A DNA stretch of 64,000 bases from Haematobacter massiliensis (GCF_000740795.1 NZ_JGYG01000013.1:21496-85495), one strand, 5' to 3'; counted from the stretch's first letter, positions 27,231 through 36,885 are shown. A program made the numbers and translations. The notes: generated from the sequence alone by a model not told the origin.

Positions 27231-28394
27231 ATGACCTTTCGCCTTCTGATCAATGCTTCCAACCTCCGTGTCGGCGGGGTGGTGCAGGTCGGCATCTCCG
27301 CCATCGACGAAATCGCGCGCCTCGGCCCGGAGGGAATGGAGATCAGCGTGCTCGCCTGCGAGGGGGTGGACCGCAACCTTGCCCAGATCGGCTGCGACAC
27401 GGGCGCCTTTGCGCGCTACCGGGTGCGCTCCGTTCCCGGTCTCTCGCCCTTCGACCCCGTGCTGGATGAGGAGATCGCGCGGGCCGATGCGGTCTTTACC
27501 ATATTCGGCCCGCTCTATGCCCGCCGCCGCCCGAAAGTGAGCGTGATGGGCTTTGCCCAGCCGTGGATCATCTATCCCGACAATGACATCTACAAAGGCC
27601 TTTCCCCGCTCGCCAAAGCGAAATCGCGGCTGAAATACGGCCTGCAGGCGGCGATCCTGCGGCGGAATGCCGACCATGCCATCGTGGAGGCCGGGCATGT
27701 GAAGGAGCGGCTCGTCGCCCGCGGGCTGTTCCGCGAAGGACAGGTGAGCGTGGTCTCGAACTGCGTGAGCGACATCTTCCGTCAGCTGGAGATTTGGCGG
27801 CCGGTGGCGCTGCCGGAGCGTAAGGGGCTGCGCATCGGTTTTCTTGGCCGGGATTACCCGCACAAGAACCTGTCCATCCTGCCGGAGGTGGCGCGCGCGC
27901 TCCGTGAACGGCATGGGATTGCGGTGGAGTTCCTCGTCACCCTGACGGAAGCAGAATGGCAGGCACGCAGCCCGGAGTTCCGAAGCGCGGTCACCAATGT
28001 CGGGCCGCTCGACCTCGCCCAGTGCCCCTCCTTCTACGCGGGGCTGGACGCCGCGATCTTCCCGAGCCTGCTCGAATGCTTCTCCGTCATGCCGCTGGAG
28101 GCGATGGCGATGGGGCTGCGGGTGTTCGCTTCCGACCGGCCCTTCGTAAGGGACATCTGCGGACCCTTCGCGCGCTATTTCGACCCCCATGCACCGGAGG
28201 CAGCGGCCGCCTGTATCGCCGAAGGACTGGCCACCCCCCCGTCGGATGAGGAGCGGGAGATGATCCGCGCGCAGGGTTTTGCAGGTATGAGCCCCACCGA
28301 ACGCGCGAAAAGCTATCTGGAGATCGTCCGCCGGGTCGTCGCGGAAAAGGGTGGCGCTGTCCCGGCCGGAGCACGCATCCCGCTCAGGGGATGA
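27231..28394 (+). CDS. Glycosyltransferase family 4
   Basis: 387 residues. GT-B fold: FRLLINASNLRVGGVVQVGIS at the start, donor-binding LRIGFLGRDYPHKNLSILPEVARAL near 200-225, and EX7E in LLECFSVMPLEAMAMGL near 282-295. Closest in style to mannosyl-/rhamnosyl-type family 4 enzymes of EPS clusters; donor not predictable. Short gap after the EpsG-type polymerase, so co-transcribed. Its stop faces the convergent WecA-type gene 18 bases away. Confidence 0.87.
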   Translation: MTFRLLINASNLRVGGVVQVGISAIDEIARLGPEGMEISVLACEGVDRNLAQIGCDTGAFARYRVRSVPGLSPFDPVLDEEIARADAVFTIFGPLYARRRPKVSVMGFAQPWIIYPDNDIYKGLSPLAKAKSRLKYGLQAAILRRNADHAIVEAGHVKERLVARGLFREGQVSVVSNCVSDIFRQLEIWRPVALPERKGLRIGFLGRDYPHKNLSILPEVARALRERHGIAVEFLVTLTEAEWQARSPEFRSAVTNVGPLDLAQCPSFYAGLDAAIFPSLLECFSVMPLEAMAMGLRVFASDRPFVRDICGPFARYFDPHAPEAAAACIAEGLATPPSDEEREMIRAQGFAGMSPTERAKSYLEIVRRVVAEKGGAVPAGARIPLRG

Positions 28395-28412
28395 TACGCC
28401 GCTCCTTGCGGC

Positions 28413-29537
28413 CTATTCGGCCGGATGGGCCGCAGGATGATGCGGACGGATGTTCCGCCCGGAAGGACCATTCCCGCCCCGGCCGCGCAGCAGCGCCACG
28501 CGGCGGTAGAGCAGCAGGTAGCAGCAGGCCACCACGAGCAGCGCCCCCCAGATGGCGAGCGAGCTTTTCGCACAGAACACCGCCAATACGGTGGACAGCA
28601 GCGGGAAGGCCCAGAGGATCGTGCTGGCCACGGGGTTGCGCAGCTGGGGCCTGCCCAGCCCCCGTGCGATACGGCGGGCGAGGCTGCGATAGACGAGGCT
28701 GTGCAGATGCAACCGGTCGGGCTGGCCGGGATGGCTGCCGGTCCGCACGGTGCGGCGGTGGATCGACACGAAGGTCTCGATCATCGGATAGGCCAGGAGC
28801 AGGATGCCGATGATCGGCGAGATCTCCGGGTTGCGGGCAGGGAGCGCGACGGCGAGAACCGCCAGCAGATAGCCCGTCCCATAGGCGCCGGCATCGCCGA
28901 AGAAGATCAGCCCGAGCGGATAGTTCAGCAGGAAGAACCCGGCGATGGCCCCGATGGCGACAAGGCAGACACCCATGATCGCCGTATCCCCCGTCTGCCA
29001 GGCGATGAGCCCGAAGCCGGCGAGGATGATGATCGCCGTCCCCGAAGCCAGCCCGTTCACCCCGTCGATGATGTTCAGCGCATTGGCGATGCCGCCAATG
29101 GCGAAGGCGGTGAAGAGCACGGCAATCGGGCCGATGGCCAGCAGCATGTCCACCCCCGGCAGGTCCACCCCCCGGATGGCGTAGCCCGAGAGCAGGCAGA
29201 AGATCAGCCCCGACAGGATGGTGGCCAGCAGGCGGGTGCGTACGCCCACCCGCTTGGTCACGTCCTCGATCAGCCCGGAGGCGAAGGCGGGGATCGCAGC
29301 AAGACAGATCATCCACCACAGCTCCCGCCCGCCATCCGGCAGGGCAAAACCACCCGCCAGCGCACCGACCATGAGGGCAAGCCCGCCGACCCGCGGGGTC
29401 GGCACGGCATGGAGCTTCTGCACGCCCACCTGACTGTCGAGGGTCAGATGCCCATGCAAATGGCGCGTCAGGACGAGAACGGTGGCGAACAGGCAACTTG
29501 CCAGGATCGCGAAGGCGAATGCGTTGACGAAGATCAT
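28413..29537 (-). CDS. WecA/MraY-type undecaprenyl-phosphate sugar-1-phosphate transferase
   Basis: 374 residues from ATG 29537 (AAGG upstream); the longer ATG at 29597 adds a non-membrane leader. Ten or so helices with the family motifs: GLIEDVTKRVG in place of the usual DDxxD loop, NALNIIDGVNGLASG (metal and substrate site), FFGDAGAYGTGY and the cytoplasmic HLHSLVYRS histidine loop. It transfers a sugar-1-phosphate to undecaprenyl phosphate, starting repeat-unit synthesis. One of two initiating enzymes in the window, probably for Set A. Last gene on the wza-wzb-wzc strand, 428 bases after wzc. Confidence 0.88.
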   Translation of the reverse strand: MIFVNAFAFAILASCLFATVLVLTRHLHGHLTLDSQVGVQKLHAVPTPRVGGLALMVGALAGGFALPDGGRELWWMICLAAIPAFASGLIEDVTKRVGVRTRLLATILSGLIFCLLSGYAIRGVDLPGVDMLLAIGPIAVLFTAFAIGGIANALNIIDGVNGLASGTAIIILAGFGLIAWQTGDTAIMGVCLVAIGAIAGFFLLNYPLGLIFFGDAGAYGTGYLLAVLAVALPARNPEISPIIGILLLAYPMIETFVSIHRRTVRTGSHPGQPDRLHLHSLVYRSLARRIARGLGRPQLRNPVASTILWAFPLLSTVLAVFCAKSSLAIWGALLVVACCYLLLYRRVALLRGRGGNGPSGRNIRPHHPAAHPAE

Positions 29538-29965
29538 GCCGGAACCTTGAGGTGGGCGGGTGATATCCCGCCACATTGGAAATACTGCCCGCTGCACCGG
29601 GCCGCGACAGCCCGGAAAGAAGGCCTCCGAGGAGGCTGGATCGTGGAGGACTGCCTCCAGGGCTGTCCCAAGTCTGACAGGTGCCCTGAAGGAAGGGGAG
29701 GAACGACCGCCCTTTTCATCCGGCGCCGGCTCATCCCTCCGGACCGTCTACCCGGAGGCATTCATGGAGGCCCTGCCGGTGTAAAGTCTCATTCGATTGT
29801 CCTGCACGGCTCACGAACTACGCCCATCATTATCGCTCATGATTGGCAAACGGCAACGGTCGCCGACCCATGTTTATCGTTTTGCGGCCCAGGCACATCA
29901 GACCATGTTGCTCCTGTGCCGCCATCGGCGATCTTTTGCCTTTCATTTTCCGGGCGAAAGGGAGG
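29538..29965. other. Gap between wzc and the WecA-type gene
   Basis: About 430 bases. Contains a short hairpin (AGGCCTCC...GGAGGCT near 29618-29636) but no T-run terminator and no credible gene. Probably includes the promoter of the WecA-type gene. Confidence 0.4.
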
Positions 29966-32143
29966 TTACTCCTCCTTCGCCTTGTATTCATAGCGATAGG
30001 AATAGCTCTGCGCCGATTTGGCCTTGCGGTGATCATAGGCATTGAAAACCGCGCCCTTGAAGCCGGTGCCTGCCGCCTCCATCGCGGCCTGAGCCGCGCG
30101 GATCTCGCCCTCCGGCGTCTCGTCGAAGCGGGCGACGAGCAGGCTCGCCCCCGCTGCCTTGGCGATGATGACCGGATCGGTGACCGCCAGAACCGGGGGG
30201 CAGTCGAAGATCGACAGATCGAACCGCTGGTCCAGCTCGCGGATGAGCGCCGGAAGCGTCGGGCGCAGCAGCAATTCCGCCGGGTTCGGGGGGAACTTGC
30301 CTGCAGGCAGGAAAACCAGCCCCTGCACCCCGGTTGGCACCAGCACATCCTCAAGCCGCGCCTGTCCGGTCAGGATATCGGCAAAGCCCGGTGCATCGCG
30401 GGGCACGTCGAACATCCGCCGCAGGCGCCCGCGCCGCATGTCCGCGTCGATCAGGCAGACCGACTGTCCCGCCTGGGCGGAGACGACGGCGAAGTTGGCC
30501 GACAGGAAGCTCTTGCCCGCACCCGGCGCGGTGGAGGTGATGGCCAGCGTGCGGGAGGGGGCGTCCAGCATCCCGAAATGCAGCCCCGTGCGGAGCGAAC
30601 GCAGCCCCTCCACGGCAAGGTCGGTGGGCTTGGTTGCCGCCAGCAGCGGAACGCGCCCGCCGCGCCCGCCTTCCGGCCTTTCGGCATCCGGGCTCTTGTT
30701 GATGGTGGCAAAGACCGTGAGACCCATGTCCTCCAGGTCGGAAGCGCTCTGAATACCCTTCCGCAGCCAGTTCCGCAGCAGCACATAGCCCGCCCCCAGC
30801 ATTCCGCCCAGCAACAGGGCAAGAGCGAGAACGCGCGCCTTGCGGGGCGCCACGGGACGGATCTGGGTCTCTGCCGGATCGACGATCCGCACATTGCCGA
30901 CGGTGGAGGCGCGCATGACATCCACTTCCTGCGCGCGGGTCAGAAGCTCGGTATAGATCTCCTGCGCCATTTCCACGTCATGGGTGTAGTTCAGGATCTC
31001 CCGCTGCGTGTCGGGCAGGGTGCCGATCTCCCCCCGCAGCTTGTTGAGCTGATCCTCCAGCCGCTCCCGCTGCGCCAGAAGCTGGCGGTAGCGCGGGTGG
31101 TTCTTGGTATAGAGATCGGCGACCTCGTCCTCCTGCGAGCGGAGTTCACGAAGTTCGGTCTCCAGCGTGCCGATCTGGGTCAGCAGGTTCTGTGTCTCGA
31201 ACTGGATATCGACGGAACGCTGCGACTCGCGATAGGTGTTCAGCCGGTCCTGTGCATCCAGCATGTCCTGCCGGGCCTTGGGGATCTGCTGCTGGATGAA
31301 GCCAAGGCTGTTTTCTGCCTGCGCGGCAGAGCGCTCCACATTCTGGCGGACATAGGCCTGCGCGATGGCGGCCAGCGTGCGCTGCGCCTCCACCCGGTCG
31401 CGGGAGGTGAAGGACAACTCCAGGATGCCGGAATCGCGGGTCTTTTCGGCAACCGACAGGGACCGGCGAAGCCCTTCGATGACATCCTGCGTCTCGCGGT
31501 GGGCGATCTCGAACTGCCGTCCCGGCTGGCCTTCCAATTCCCCCACGCGGAGGGCGAAGCCGATATCGGTATCCTGCAGGACTTCCCCCACGCGGCCCTC
31601 GAACAGGCGGCCGTCGGGGGTGGTCACGCGGAAGGTATCCCCGTCGCCCTTGGTGAGGGTGAAGGTTTCTCCCGTCCAGTGCGGCGGCACGGCGAGCAGA
31701 TCGAGGCGGATCCGCTCCCCCCCTTGGGCATAGGGCCGCAGAAAACTCATTCCCTTGAAGGGCAGCGCGCGGGACCGCAGCGCATAGCCGATCACCGGGA
31801 ACTGCCGGGGCCGGGCTGTCCATTCCAGATGCACATCCGCCACCGCCTGGTTCAGCACCAGACGCGACATGATCAGTTCCCGTTCGGTCGTGGCCTGGGT
31901 CTGACCACCGCCCATCAGATCGGAAAGCCCCGAGGGCACGGCGAGGTTGCCGGTCTTCGGTTCCAGCTGGATCAGCGCATCCGCCTCATAGGTGGGGGCG
32001 GTGAGGAAGATGTAGAGAACCCCCGCGAGCAGCCCGGCCGCGGTAAATCCAGCGACCTTGCCCTTGGCGGCCCAAAGCTCCTCGGCCAGCGCGGCGAGAT
32101 CGACTTCCTTCGCTTCCGCCTCGCGCGGGGGCTTCGGGCTCAT
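29966..32143 (-). CDS. Wzc-type chain-length determinant with BY-kinase domain
   Basis: 725 residues. Wzz domain with flanking membrane helices (first near 30-52, second just before the kinase), a long periplasmic coiled coil (about 250-400), and a cytoplasmic BY-kinase: Walker A TAPGAGKSFLS near 535-545, Walker A' VCLIDADMRRG near 560, Walker B LSIFDCPPVLAV. The tail ends in a tyrosine cluster (SYSYRYEY), the autophosphorylation site. It controls polymer length and export with Wza. Start ATG overlaps the phosphatase stop by four bases (ATGA), so the two are translationally coupled. Single-polypeptide kinase, unlike the split pair at 45.7-48.1 kb. Confidence 0.93.
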   Translation of the reverse strand: MSPKPPREAEAKEVDLAALAEELWAAKGKVAGFTAAGLLAGVLYIFLTAPTYEADALIQLEPKTGNLAVPSGLSDLMGGGQTQATTERELIMSRLVLNQAVADVHLEWTARPRQFPVIGYALRSRALPFKGMSFLRPYAQGGERIRLDLLAVPPHWTGETFTLTKGDGDTFRVTTPDGRLFEGRVGEVLQDTDIGFALRVGELEGQPGRQFEIAHRETQDVIEGLRRSLSVAEKTRDSGILELSFTSRDRVEAQRTLAAIAQAYVRQNVERSAAQAENSLGFIQQQIPKARQDMLDAQDRLNTYRESQRSVDIQFETQNLLTQIGTLETELRELRSQEDEVADLYTKNHPRYRQLLAQRERLEDQLNKLRGEIGTLPDTQREILNYTHDVEMAQEIYTELLTRAQEVDVMRASTVGNVRIVDPAETQIRPVAPRKARVLALALLLGGMLGAGYVLLRNWLRKGIQSASDLEDMGLTVFATINKSPDAERPEGGRGGRVPLLAATKPTDLAVEGLRSLRTGLHFGMLDAPSRTLAITSTAPGAGKSFLSANFAVVSAQAGQSVCLIDADMRRGRLRRMFDVPRDAPGFADILTGQARLEDVLVPTGVQGLVFLPAGKFPPNPAELLLRPTLPALIRELDQRFDLSIFDCPPVLAVTDPVIIAKAAGASLLVARFDETPEGEIRAAQAAMEAAGTGFKGAVFNAYDHRKAKSAQSYSYRYEYKAKEE

Positions 32144-32616
32144 GCCCCGGCTCCGGAACCTGAACCTGGGCGGGAACTAGGCCGGGGGCCGAGCCGGGCG
32201 ATCCAGCCCTGCGCCGCCGCCGCGATTTCCCCATGCACGGCCTCGTGGAATTCCCGCGACCGCTGATAAGGGTCGGCGATCCCCTTGGCGCCGGTCCATT
32301 GATCGAACAGCATCACGCGGCCCGACAGCGCGGGGGCCAGGCGGGTGATCTCCGCCTTGTGCCCCGGCTCCATGACCAGGATCAGATCCTGCGTGCCGCC
32401 CAGTTCGGCGGTGAACTGCCGCGCCACATGGCCTTCGAGCGAGATGCCATGCTCCGCTGCCACCTCCGCGGCCAGCGGATCCGCGGCATGGCCGACCAGC
32501 GCCCCGATCCCCGCCGAAGTCACTCTGACCCCCGGCAGACCCGCCTGCAGCACGCGCTCTCCCAGCGGGGAACGGCAGATATTGCCGACGCAGACGACCA
32601 TCACATTCGAAATCAT
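32140..32616 (-). CDS. Low-molecular-weight protein tyrosine phosphatase (Wzb-like)
   Basis: 158 residues. The P-loop CVGNICRS (Cys9 to Arg15) gives the CX5R active site, and the general-acid aspartate lies in DPYQRS near residue 113. Such enzymes remove phosphate from the tyrosine tail of the cognate BY-kinase, cycling polymer assembly. Coupled to the downstream kinase by a four-base overlap; 15 bases after the wza-like gene. The last 15 residues (Pro/Ser/Gly-rich) extend beyond the usual domain. Confidence 0.93.
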   Translation of the reverse strand: MISNVMVVCVGNICRSPLGERVLQAGLPGVRVTSAGIGALVGHAADPLAAEVAAEHGISLEGHVARQFTAELGGTQDLILVMEPGHKAEITRLAPALSGRVMLFDQWTGAKGIADPYQRSREFHEAVHGEIAAAAQGWIARLGPRPSSRPGSGSGAGA

Positions 32617-32630
32617 GGGCTCTTCCAGGA

Positions 32631-33707
32631 TCAGTTCAGCGCATTGTCGGTCGCCGCGACCACATTCGTCGCCTGCACCGTCGGCAGCAGTTTGGAGATC
32701 GTGTCGTTCCAGCGTTGCAGCGGGTTGCGCGTGACATAGACGACATCGCCCGGCTCCAGCACGAAGCGCGTGCCAAGCAGCAGCCCGGTGGGGGAACTCG
32801 TCTCGAGCTGGAAGACGGTCATGCGCCCCCGCACGTTGCGGAAGACAAAGACGCCGCGCGCATCGGACCGGGTGGAGCGCACACCCTTCTGCAGGGCCAG
32901 CGCCTGGGTGAGAGAGACGGTGTCGAGCGACAGGTCGACCGGCCCCGCCTCCGATATCTCGCCCATCAGATAGGCCTCCTGCGCGCGTTTGCGCAGCACG
33001 GAGACCACATCCCCCGACCGGAGCATCGGGTTGTTGGCGGCCATTCCGGCGGAGAGATAGCCCTCCACATCCACGTCGTAGAACTGGCTGCCGCGCTGGA
33101 CGCGGACGCGGCGCATGTCGGCATTCTCGGTGAAACCGCCCGCCTCGCTGATCGCTTCCAGCAGCGTGCGGGGACTGGTCGTCATCTCCAGCCGCTGCGG
33201 CATCTTCACCTCGCCCGAGACGACGACGCTCTGGGAGTTGAAGGCGGCGACACGCACCTCGAGCTGCGGCTCCGGGACGTATTCGGCCAGCCGCCGCGTC
33301 ACCTCCTCGCGGATCTGCTCGAGCGGGCGGCCCTCGGCCCGGACCTGGCCGATGAAGGGGTAGAAGAAACTGCCGTCCGCCTGCACGCGGAAACCGGAAT
33401 CCTCCGCCGCCCGCTGCGGCCCGGCAGGGAGCGTCAGCTCCGGATGATCGAAGACGATGATGTCAAGAATGTCGCCCGGCCCGACGAGATAGTTCCAGCG
33501 CCCGCCCCGCGGCATGCTGGTGGCGACATGGCCCTTGGTGGGCTGAGCGAAGCTTGCGATATTATCCGGGGTCAGACGGATGATATCGACATTCTCCTCC
33601 TGCGCCGCACGCTCCTGGCCGCTTTCATCGACGGGGAAATAGACGAAACCATCCGTGCAGGCAGTCAGGATCAGCGGGAGGCAGAAGAAGATGGCATGCT
33701 GGCGCAT
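32631..33707 (-). CDS. Wza-type outer-membrane polysaccharide export lipoprotein
   Basis: 358 residues with a lipoprotein signal ending LTAC (Cys17) and a good AGGA site. The Poly_export domain starts around residue 73 (YLVGPGDILDIIVFDHPEL), followed by two SLBB-like domains (VVVSGEVKMPQRLEM; AYLMGEISEAGPVDL) and a C-terminal segment (ISKLLPTVQATNVV) consistent with the amphipathic membrane-spanning helix of Wza. Forms the export channel with the Wzc-type kinase. First gene of the wza-wzb-wzc transcript. Confidence 0.93.
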   Translation of the reverse strand: MRQHAIFFCLPLILTACTDGFVYFPVDESGQERAAQEENVDIIRLTPDNIASFAQPTKGHVATSMPRGGRWNYLVGPGDILDIIVFDHPELTLPAGPQRAAEDSGFRVQADGSFFYPFIGQVRAEGRPLEQIREEVTRRLAEYVPEPQLEVRVAAFNSQSVVVSGEVKMPQRLEMTTSPRTLLEAISEAGGFTENADMRRVRVQRGSQFYDVDVEGYLSAGMAANNPMLRSGDVVSVLRKRAQEAYLMGEISEAGPVDLSLDTVSLTQALALQKGVRSTRSDARGVFVFRNVRGRMTVFQLETSSPTGLLLGTRFVLEPGDVVYVTRNPLQRWNDTISKLLPTVQATNVVAATDNALN

Positions 33708-33990
33708 GTCGTTCCTTTTATTGTTCCGAATCCCGCGGGTGTCCCGCCCCTCGGGAGGTGAATATACACGTCATCCCGCCAAGAAAACCCGCGCCGGCAC
33801 AGCCAATCGCGATTGTGACATCCCCTGCCCGCACTTCGGCGGAGCTCTGCTGGCAGGAGAGGCGGCATGGCGGCATGGATCCGGGTGCACCGACCGGACG
33901 GGAGGGACCATGCCCGGTGGCGGGGCCCGTCGCTCTTTCGCCGTCTCCGGGCAGGGTCGTGCCGGAGGGGCGCAGGATCACGCGCCCGGC

Positions 33991-35022
33991 TCAGGCATTC
34001 TCCAGCGCCGGGCCACCCGCCACCGTCCTGTCCCAGCCCACAGTGCGATAGGACCGCCAGGCATCCTCGATCATGGTGCCGAGGTCGGAGCGGGCCGGGG
34101 TCCAGCCCAGTTCGCGCCCCGCCTTCTCGCTGCCGCAGACCAGCGCCACGGCATCGCCCGCGCGCCGCTCCCCCAGGACCACCGGCACCTCGCGATTGGT
34201 GATGCGACGGGCCTCCTCGATCACCTCCCGGACGGAGAAACCGCTGCCGGAGCCGAGGCAGAAGACCTCCACCCCGCCATCCGCCACCCGTCCCGCTTCC
34301 AGCGCCTTCACGCCGAGCACATGGGCATCCACCAGGTCCGAGACATGCACATAGTCGCGGATGCAGGTGCCGTCCCGCGTCGGGTAATCGGTGCCGAAGA
34401 CGGTGAGCGCCGGGCGCCTGCCGGAGATCGCCTCAAGGATCAGCGGGATCAGATGCGTCTCGGGGTCGTGGAACTCGCCCACCTCCGCCTCCGGATCGGC
34501 CCCCGCCACGTTGAAGTAGCGGAAGATCACCGAGCGCAGTCCGTAGGCCGCGCCGAAGTCGCGCAACATGTCCTCGATCGCGCGCTTGGAGGCGCCATAG
34601 GCGTTGATCGGCGCCTGCGGGGTCTCCTCCGTCAGTACCACGCCGTCTTGATCGCCATAGGTCGCGCAGGTGGAGGAGAACACCACGTCGAGGCAGCCCG
34701 CCGCCACTGCCGCCTCCAGCAGGGTGAGGGAGGCAGCGACATTGCCGCGCCAGTATTTCCCCGGCTCCCGCATCGCCTCTCCCACCTGGGAGAGGGCGGC
34801 GAAATGCATCACCGCGACCGGCCTCCACCTGGCAAAGACCTCATCCAGCCGCGCCCTGTCGGCGAGGTCGCCCTGCTCGAACGGGCCAAAGCGCACCGCC
34901 TGCTGCCAGCCGGTAACCAGGCTGTCGTAGGTGACGGGCACATAGCCGGCGCGCTGTAATGCCTTGCAGGCATGGGAACCGATATACCCTGCTCCGCCAG
35001 TGACCAATACATGTTTCGTCAA
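33991..35022 (-). CDS. galE: UDP-glucose 4-epimerase
   Basis: 343 residues from TTG 35022, chosen because GGAGA lies seven bases upstream and the protein then begins TKHVLVTGGAGYIGSH at the normal place; upstream in-frame codons add a Cys/His-rich leader overlapping the rhomboid gene. Catalytic YxxxK in INAYGASKRAIEDM. Interconverts UDP-glucose and UDP-galactose, so the polymer may contain galactose. Cytoplasmic. Between the rhomboid gene and the wza-wzb-wzc operon on the same strand. Confidence 0.93.
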   Translation of the reverse strand: MTKHVLVTGGAGYIGSHACKALQRAGYVPVTYDSLVTGWQQAVRFGPFEQGDLADRARLDEVFARWRPVAVMHFAALSQVGEAMREPGKYWRGNVAASLTLLEAAVAAGCLDVVFSSTCATYGDQDGVVLTEETPQAPINAYGASKRAIEDMLRDFGAAYGLRSVIFRYFNVAGADPEAEVGEFHDPETHLIPLILEAISGRRPALTVFGTDYPTRDGTCIRDYVHVSDLVDAHVLGVKALEAGRVADGGVEVFCLGSGSGFSVREVIEEARRITNREVPVVLGERRAGDAVALVCGSEKAGRELGWTPARSDLGTMIEDAWRSYRTVGWDRTVAGGPALENA

Positions 35023-35092
35023 AGATATCTCTCCGAAGTCGTCATGGCAGCCTGCCAGCAGAGCCGGAGCATGACAAGTCGCTGCAATGCAG

Positions 35093-35779
35093 CTATCGCC
35101 CATCCCTCACCAGCCACAGGCCCATGAGCCAGCCGACGACGAAACCACCCAGATGGGTTTCCCAGGCCAGCATCCCGCTCATCGCCCACCAGAGGACCAG
35201 GTTCAGCCCGGCAAGCCACAGAAGGGACCGGATCACCGGCCTGAGGCTCTCCCCCCGTGCCCGCAGATATTGCCAGCTCAGCGCCATGACCGCGCCCGCC
35301 AGCCCGAACAGCGCCCCCGACGCCCCCACCATCGGCTGCGGGGACTGGGACAGCAGCGCAAAGCCCAGACCGCCACCGATCATGGAGGCCATGTAGAGCA
35401 GCAGGAACCGTCCCTGCCCCATCCGCTCCACCAGCGGCGGCGCAAGAGAGAACAGGGTGAGCATGTTCACCCCGAAATGGATCATCCCCCCGTGCAGGAA
35501 GCCGTAGGTCAGGAACATGAGCCAGGGTTGCGCGGCATAGTTGGGCCGCCAGTTGCCCAGAAGCCCCGTCCAGAAGCCGCCATGCTGCCAGGCCCAGAGC
35601 CGCCAGCCGGGATCGCCCCAAAGCCCGTAATCAGCTCCGGAGAGAATGAGTTCCGGGATCAGGCAGGCCACGAACAGCACGAGCACCACCGGCATGGCGC
35701 GCATTCGGTCTGTCAGAATGCCCTCCCGCCGCGGGAAGCGGGGACGCTGACGGGCGGGAAGGGGTTTGTCGGGCCGCAT
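35093..35779 (-). CDS. Rhomboid-family intramembrane serine protease
   Basis: 228 residues from ATG 35779. Six hydrophobic helices with the rhomboid signature: HFGVN (His101, Asn105) in helix 2, GASGALFG with nucleophile Ser154, and the partner His209 in WETHLGGFVVGW. It cleaves membrane-spanning segments within or near the bilayer. The gene is immediately downstream of the VPLPA-CTERM protein, whose C-terminal helix is a conceivable substrate; rhomboids of the rhombosortase kind do this for GlyGly-CTERM proteins. That link is inference. About 115 bases separate the two genes. Confidence 0.9.
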   Translation of the reverse strand: MRPDKPLPARQRPRFPRREGILTDRMRAMPVVLVLFVACLIPELILSGADYGLWGDPGWRLWAWQHGGFWTGLLGNWRPNYAAQPWLMFLTYGFLHGGMIHFGVNMLTLFSLAPPLVERMGQGRFLLLYMASMIGGGLGFALLSQSPQPMVGASGALFGLAGAVMALSWQYLRARGESLRPVIRSLLWLAGLNLVLWWAMSGMLAWETHLGGFVVGWLMGLWLVRDGR

Positions 35780-35894
35780 GATGCCTGAGAGGTGATCCAG
35801 CAACGCCCAGGATGCAAGGGAAACCTTGGAAGCAGCCCGGAAAGCAAAACGCCGGCGCAATCGCACCGGCGTTCCGAAAATCGTTTCTTGAGGC

Positions 35895-36446
35895 TCAGGC
35901 CGCTTTGCGGCGCTTTATGGCGCCCAGGCCGGCCAGACCACCGATCAGCAGCAGGCCCGCCGCCGGAAGCGGAACCGCGGCGACATATTCTTCGAAGCCG
36001 ATGGCGTCGATGTCATAGCCGTCACGGCCATGGCCGGCGATCACCGGGCTGGTGTCCTCCACCTTGAGGAAGAGGAACGGCGTCGCCGAATAGAGCGAGC
36101 TGACCTGGTTGGAGTATTCCCCCAGAGTGGTCCAGGATTTTCCGTCGAGGCTGACCGAGAAGATCGCGCTCTCGATATAGGTTTCCCGCGGGAGGTTGGT
36201 GACTTCGAACACCTTCCCAGCGCCGCTCACCAGGCTCGAGAAGCCGAGCACGATGCTGCCACCGAAGCCGAGGGAGTAGAAGCTCCCATCCTCGGCACCC
36301 GTTGCTGCGATCGGGTTGCTGCGCACCGGCGCAACATAGCCCTTCTGTTTAGCCGAAACCACGCTGCTTGCATAAATGACAGCAGCATTTGCCGAGGCAG
36401 CGGAGGCCGCGGCGATGAGGGCAGCCGTAACAACCTTCTTCAACAT
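35895..36446 (-). CDS. VPLPA-CTERM sorting-domain protein
   Basis: 183 residues from ATG 36446, with GGAGAG just upstream. A signal peptide (about 1-21, ending SANA) precedes a secreted beta-rich domain of about 135 residues containing a YDIDAIGFEEY motif common in PEP-CTERM-type proteins. The C-terminus is a textbook VPLPA tripartite tail at 158-183: VPLPAAG, hydrophobic helix, KRRK. XrtD is expected to cut at this tail and transfer or release the protein at the cell surface. The mature domain has no recognised enzymatic motif; an adhesive or matrix role is likely. Own AT-rich promoter region. Confidence 0.92.
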   Translation of the reverse strand: MLKKVVTAALIAAASAASANAAVIYASSVVSAKQKGYVAPVRSNPIAATGAEDGSFYSLGFGGSIVLGFSSLVSGAGKVFEVTNLPRETYIESAIFSVSLDGKSWTTLGEYSNQVSSLYSATPFLFLKVEDTSPVIAGHGRDGYDIDAIGFEEYVAAVPLPAAGLLLIGGLAGLGAIKRRKAA

Positions 36447-36860
36447 GTTTCTCTCCATAATTCTGCCAATCGGCTCAGGGGCCGGAGCCGAGTTCATCAC
36501 GCTTATGTCAATTATTAACATGTTGCGATGCGGCGTGACAGCGGTTTTTTTAATATTTCCTAGTTTATTAATAAAACTCAGCTGCTTGCGCTTAAGAGAG
36601 CGCCTTTGTCCCCGATATGGCACAAAAGATCGGAATTTCTTGAACTTGTTCGCTGGAATAGCCCGATGCGCTCGCCGTAAAGGTGTTATTTTTAATAACT
36701 TTTATCCTGAGGCGCGAAATGAGGGAGGTAATCATCTTCGTCTTAAGATTGAAAATTCTCTTTCATCCACCTGCTTGCAGGTGAACTGTTGAATACTTTC
36801 GTTTTGGAAAGTTGTGTCCGAACAAGGGGGATTCGCCGCGCTCGGGATGCTGCAACGCAG
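36447..36860. promoter_or_regulatory. AT-rich leader of the VPLPA-CTERM gene with palindromes
   Basis: Contains GTTATT-TTT-AATAAC at 36685-36699, CACCTG-CTTG-CAGGTG at 36768-36783, and TTGACA on the minus strand at 36506-36511 without an obvious -10 partner. Much lower GC than the flanking genes. Likely the regulated promoter of the sorted protein; the regulator is unknown. Confidence 0.45.
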
Positions 36861-36885
36861 AAAACCCGGCCGGAGCCGGGTTGTT
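36861..36885 (-). terminator. Terminator after the exosortase gene
   Basis: AACCCGGC/GCCGGGTT-type stem (36863-36882, loop CGGA region) followed on the minus strand by TTTTCTG, about 20 bases beyond the stop at 36904. Separates xrtD from the VPLPA-CTERM gene, so the latter is transcribed on its own. Confidence 0.75.

Noticed and set aside
29843..32266. Plus-strand open frame of about 800 codons opposite wzc
   Set aside because: Wzc motifs on the minus strand are complete; the plus-strand product has no domain.
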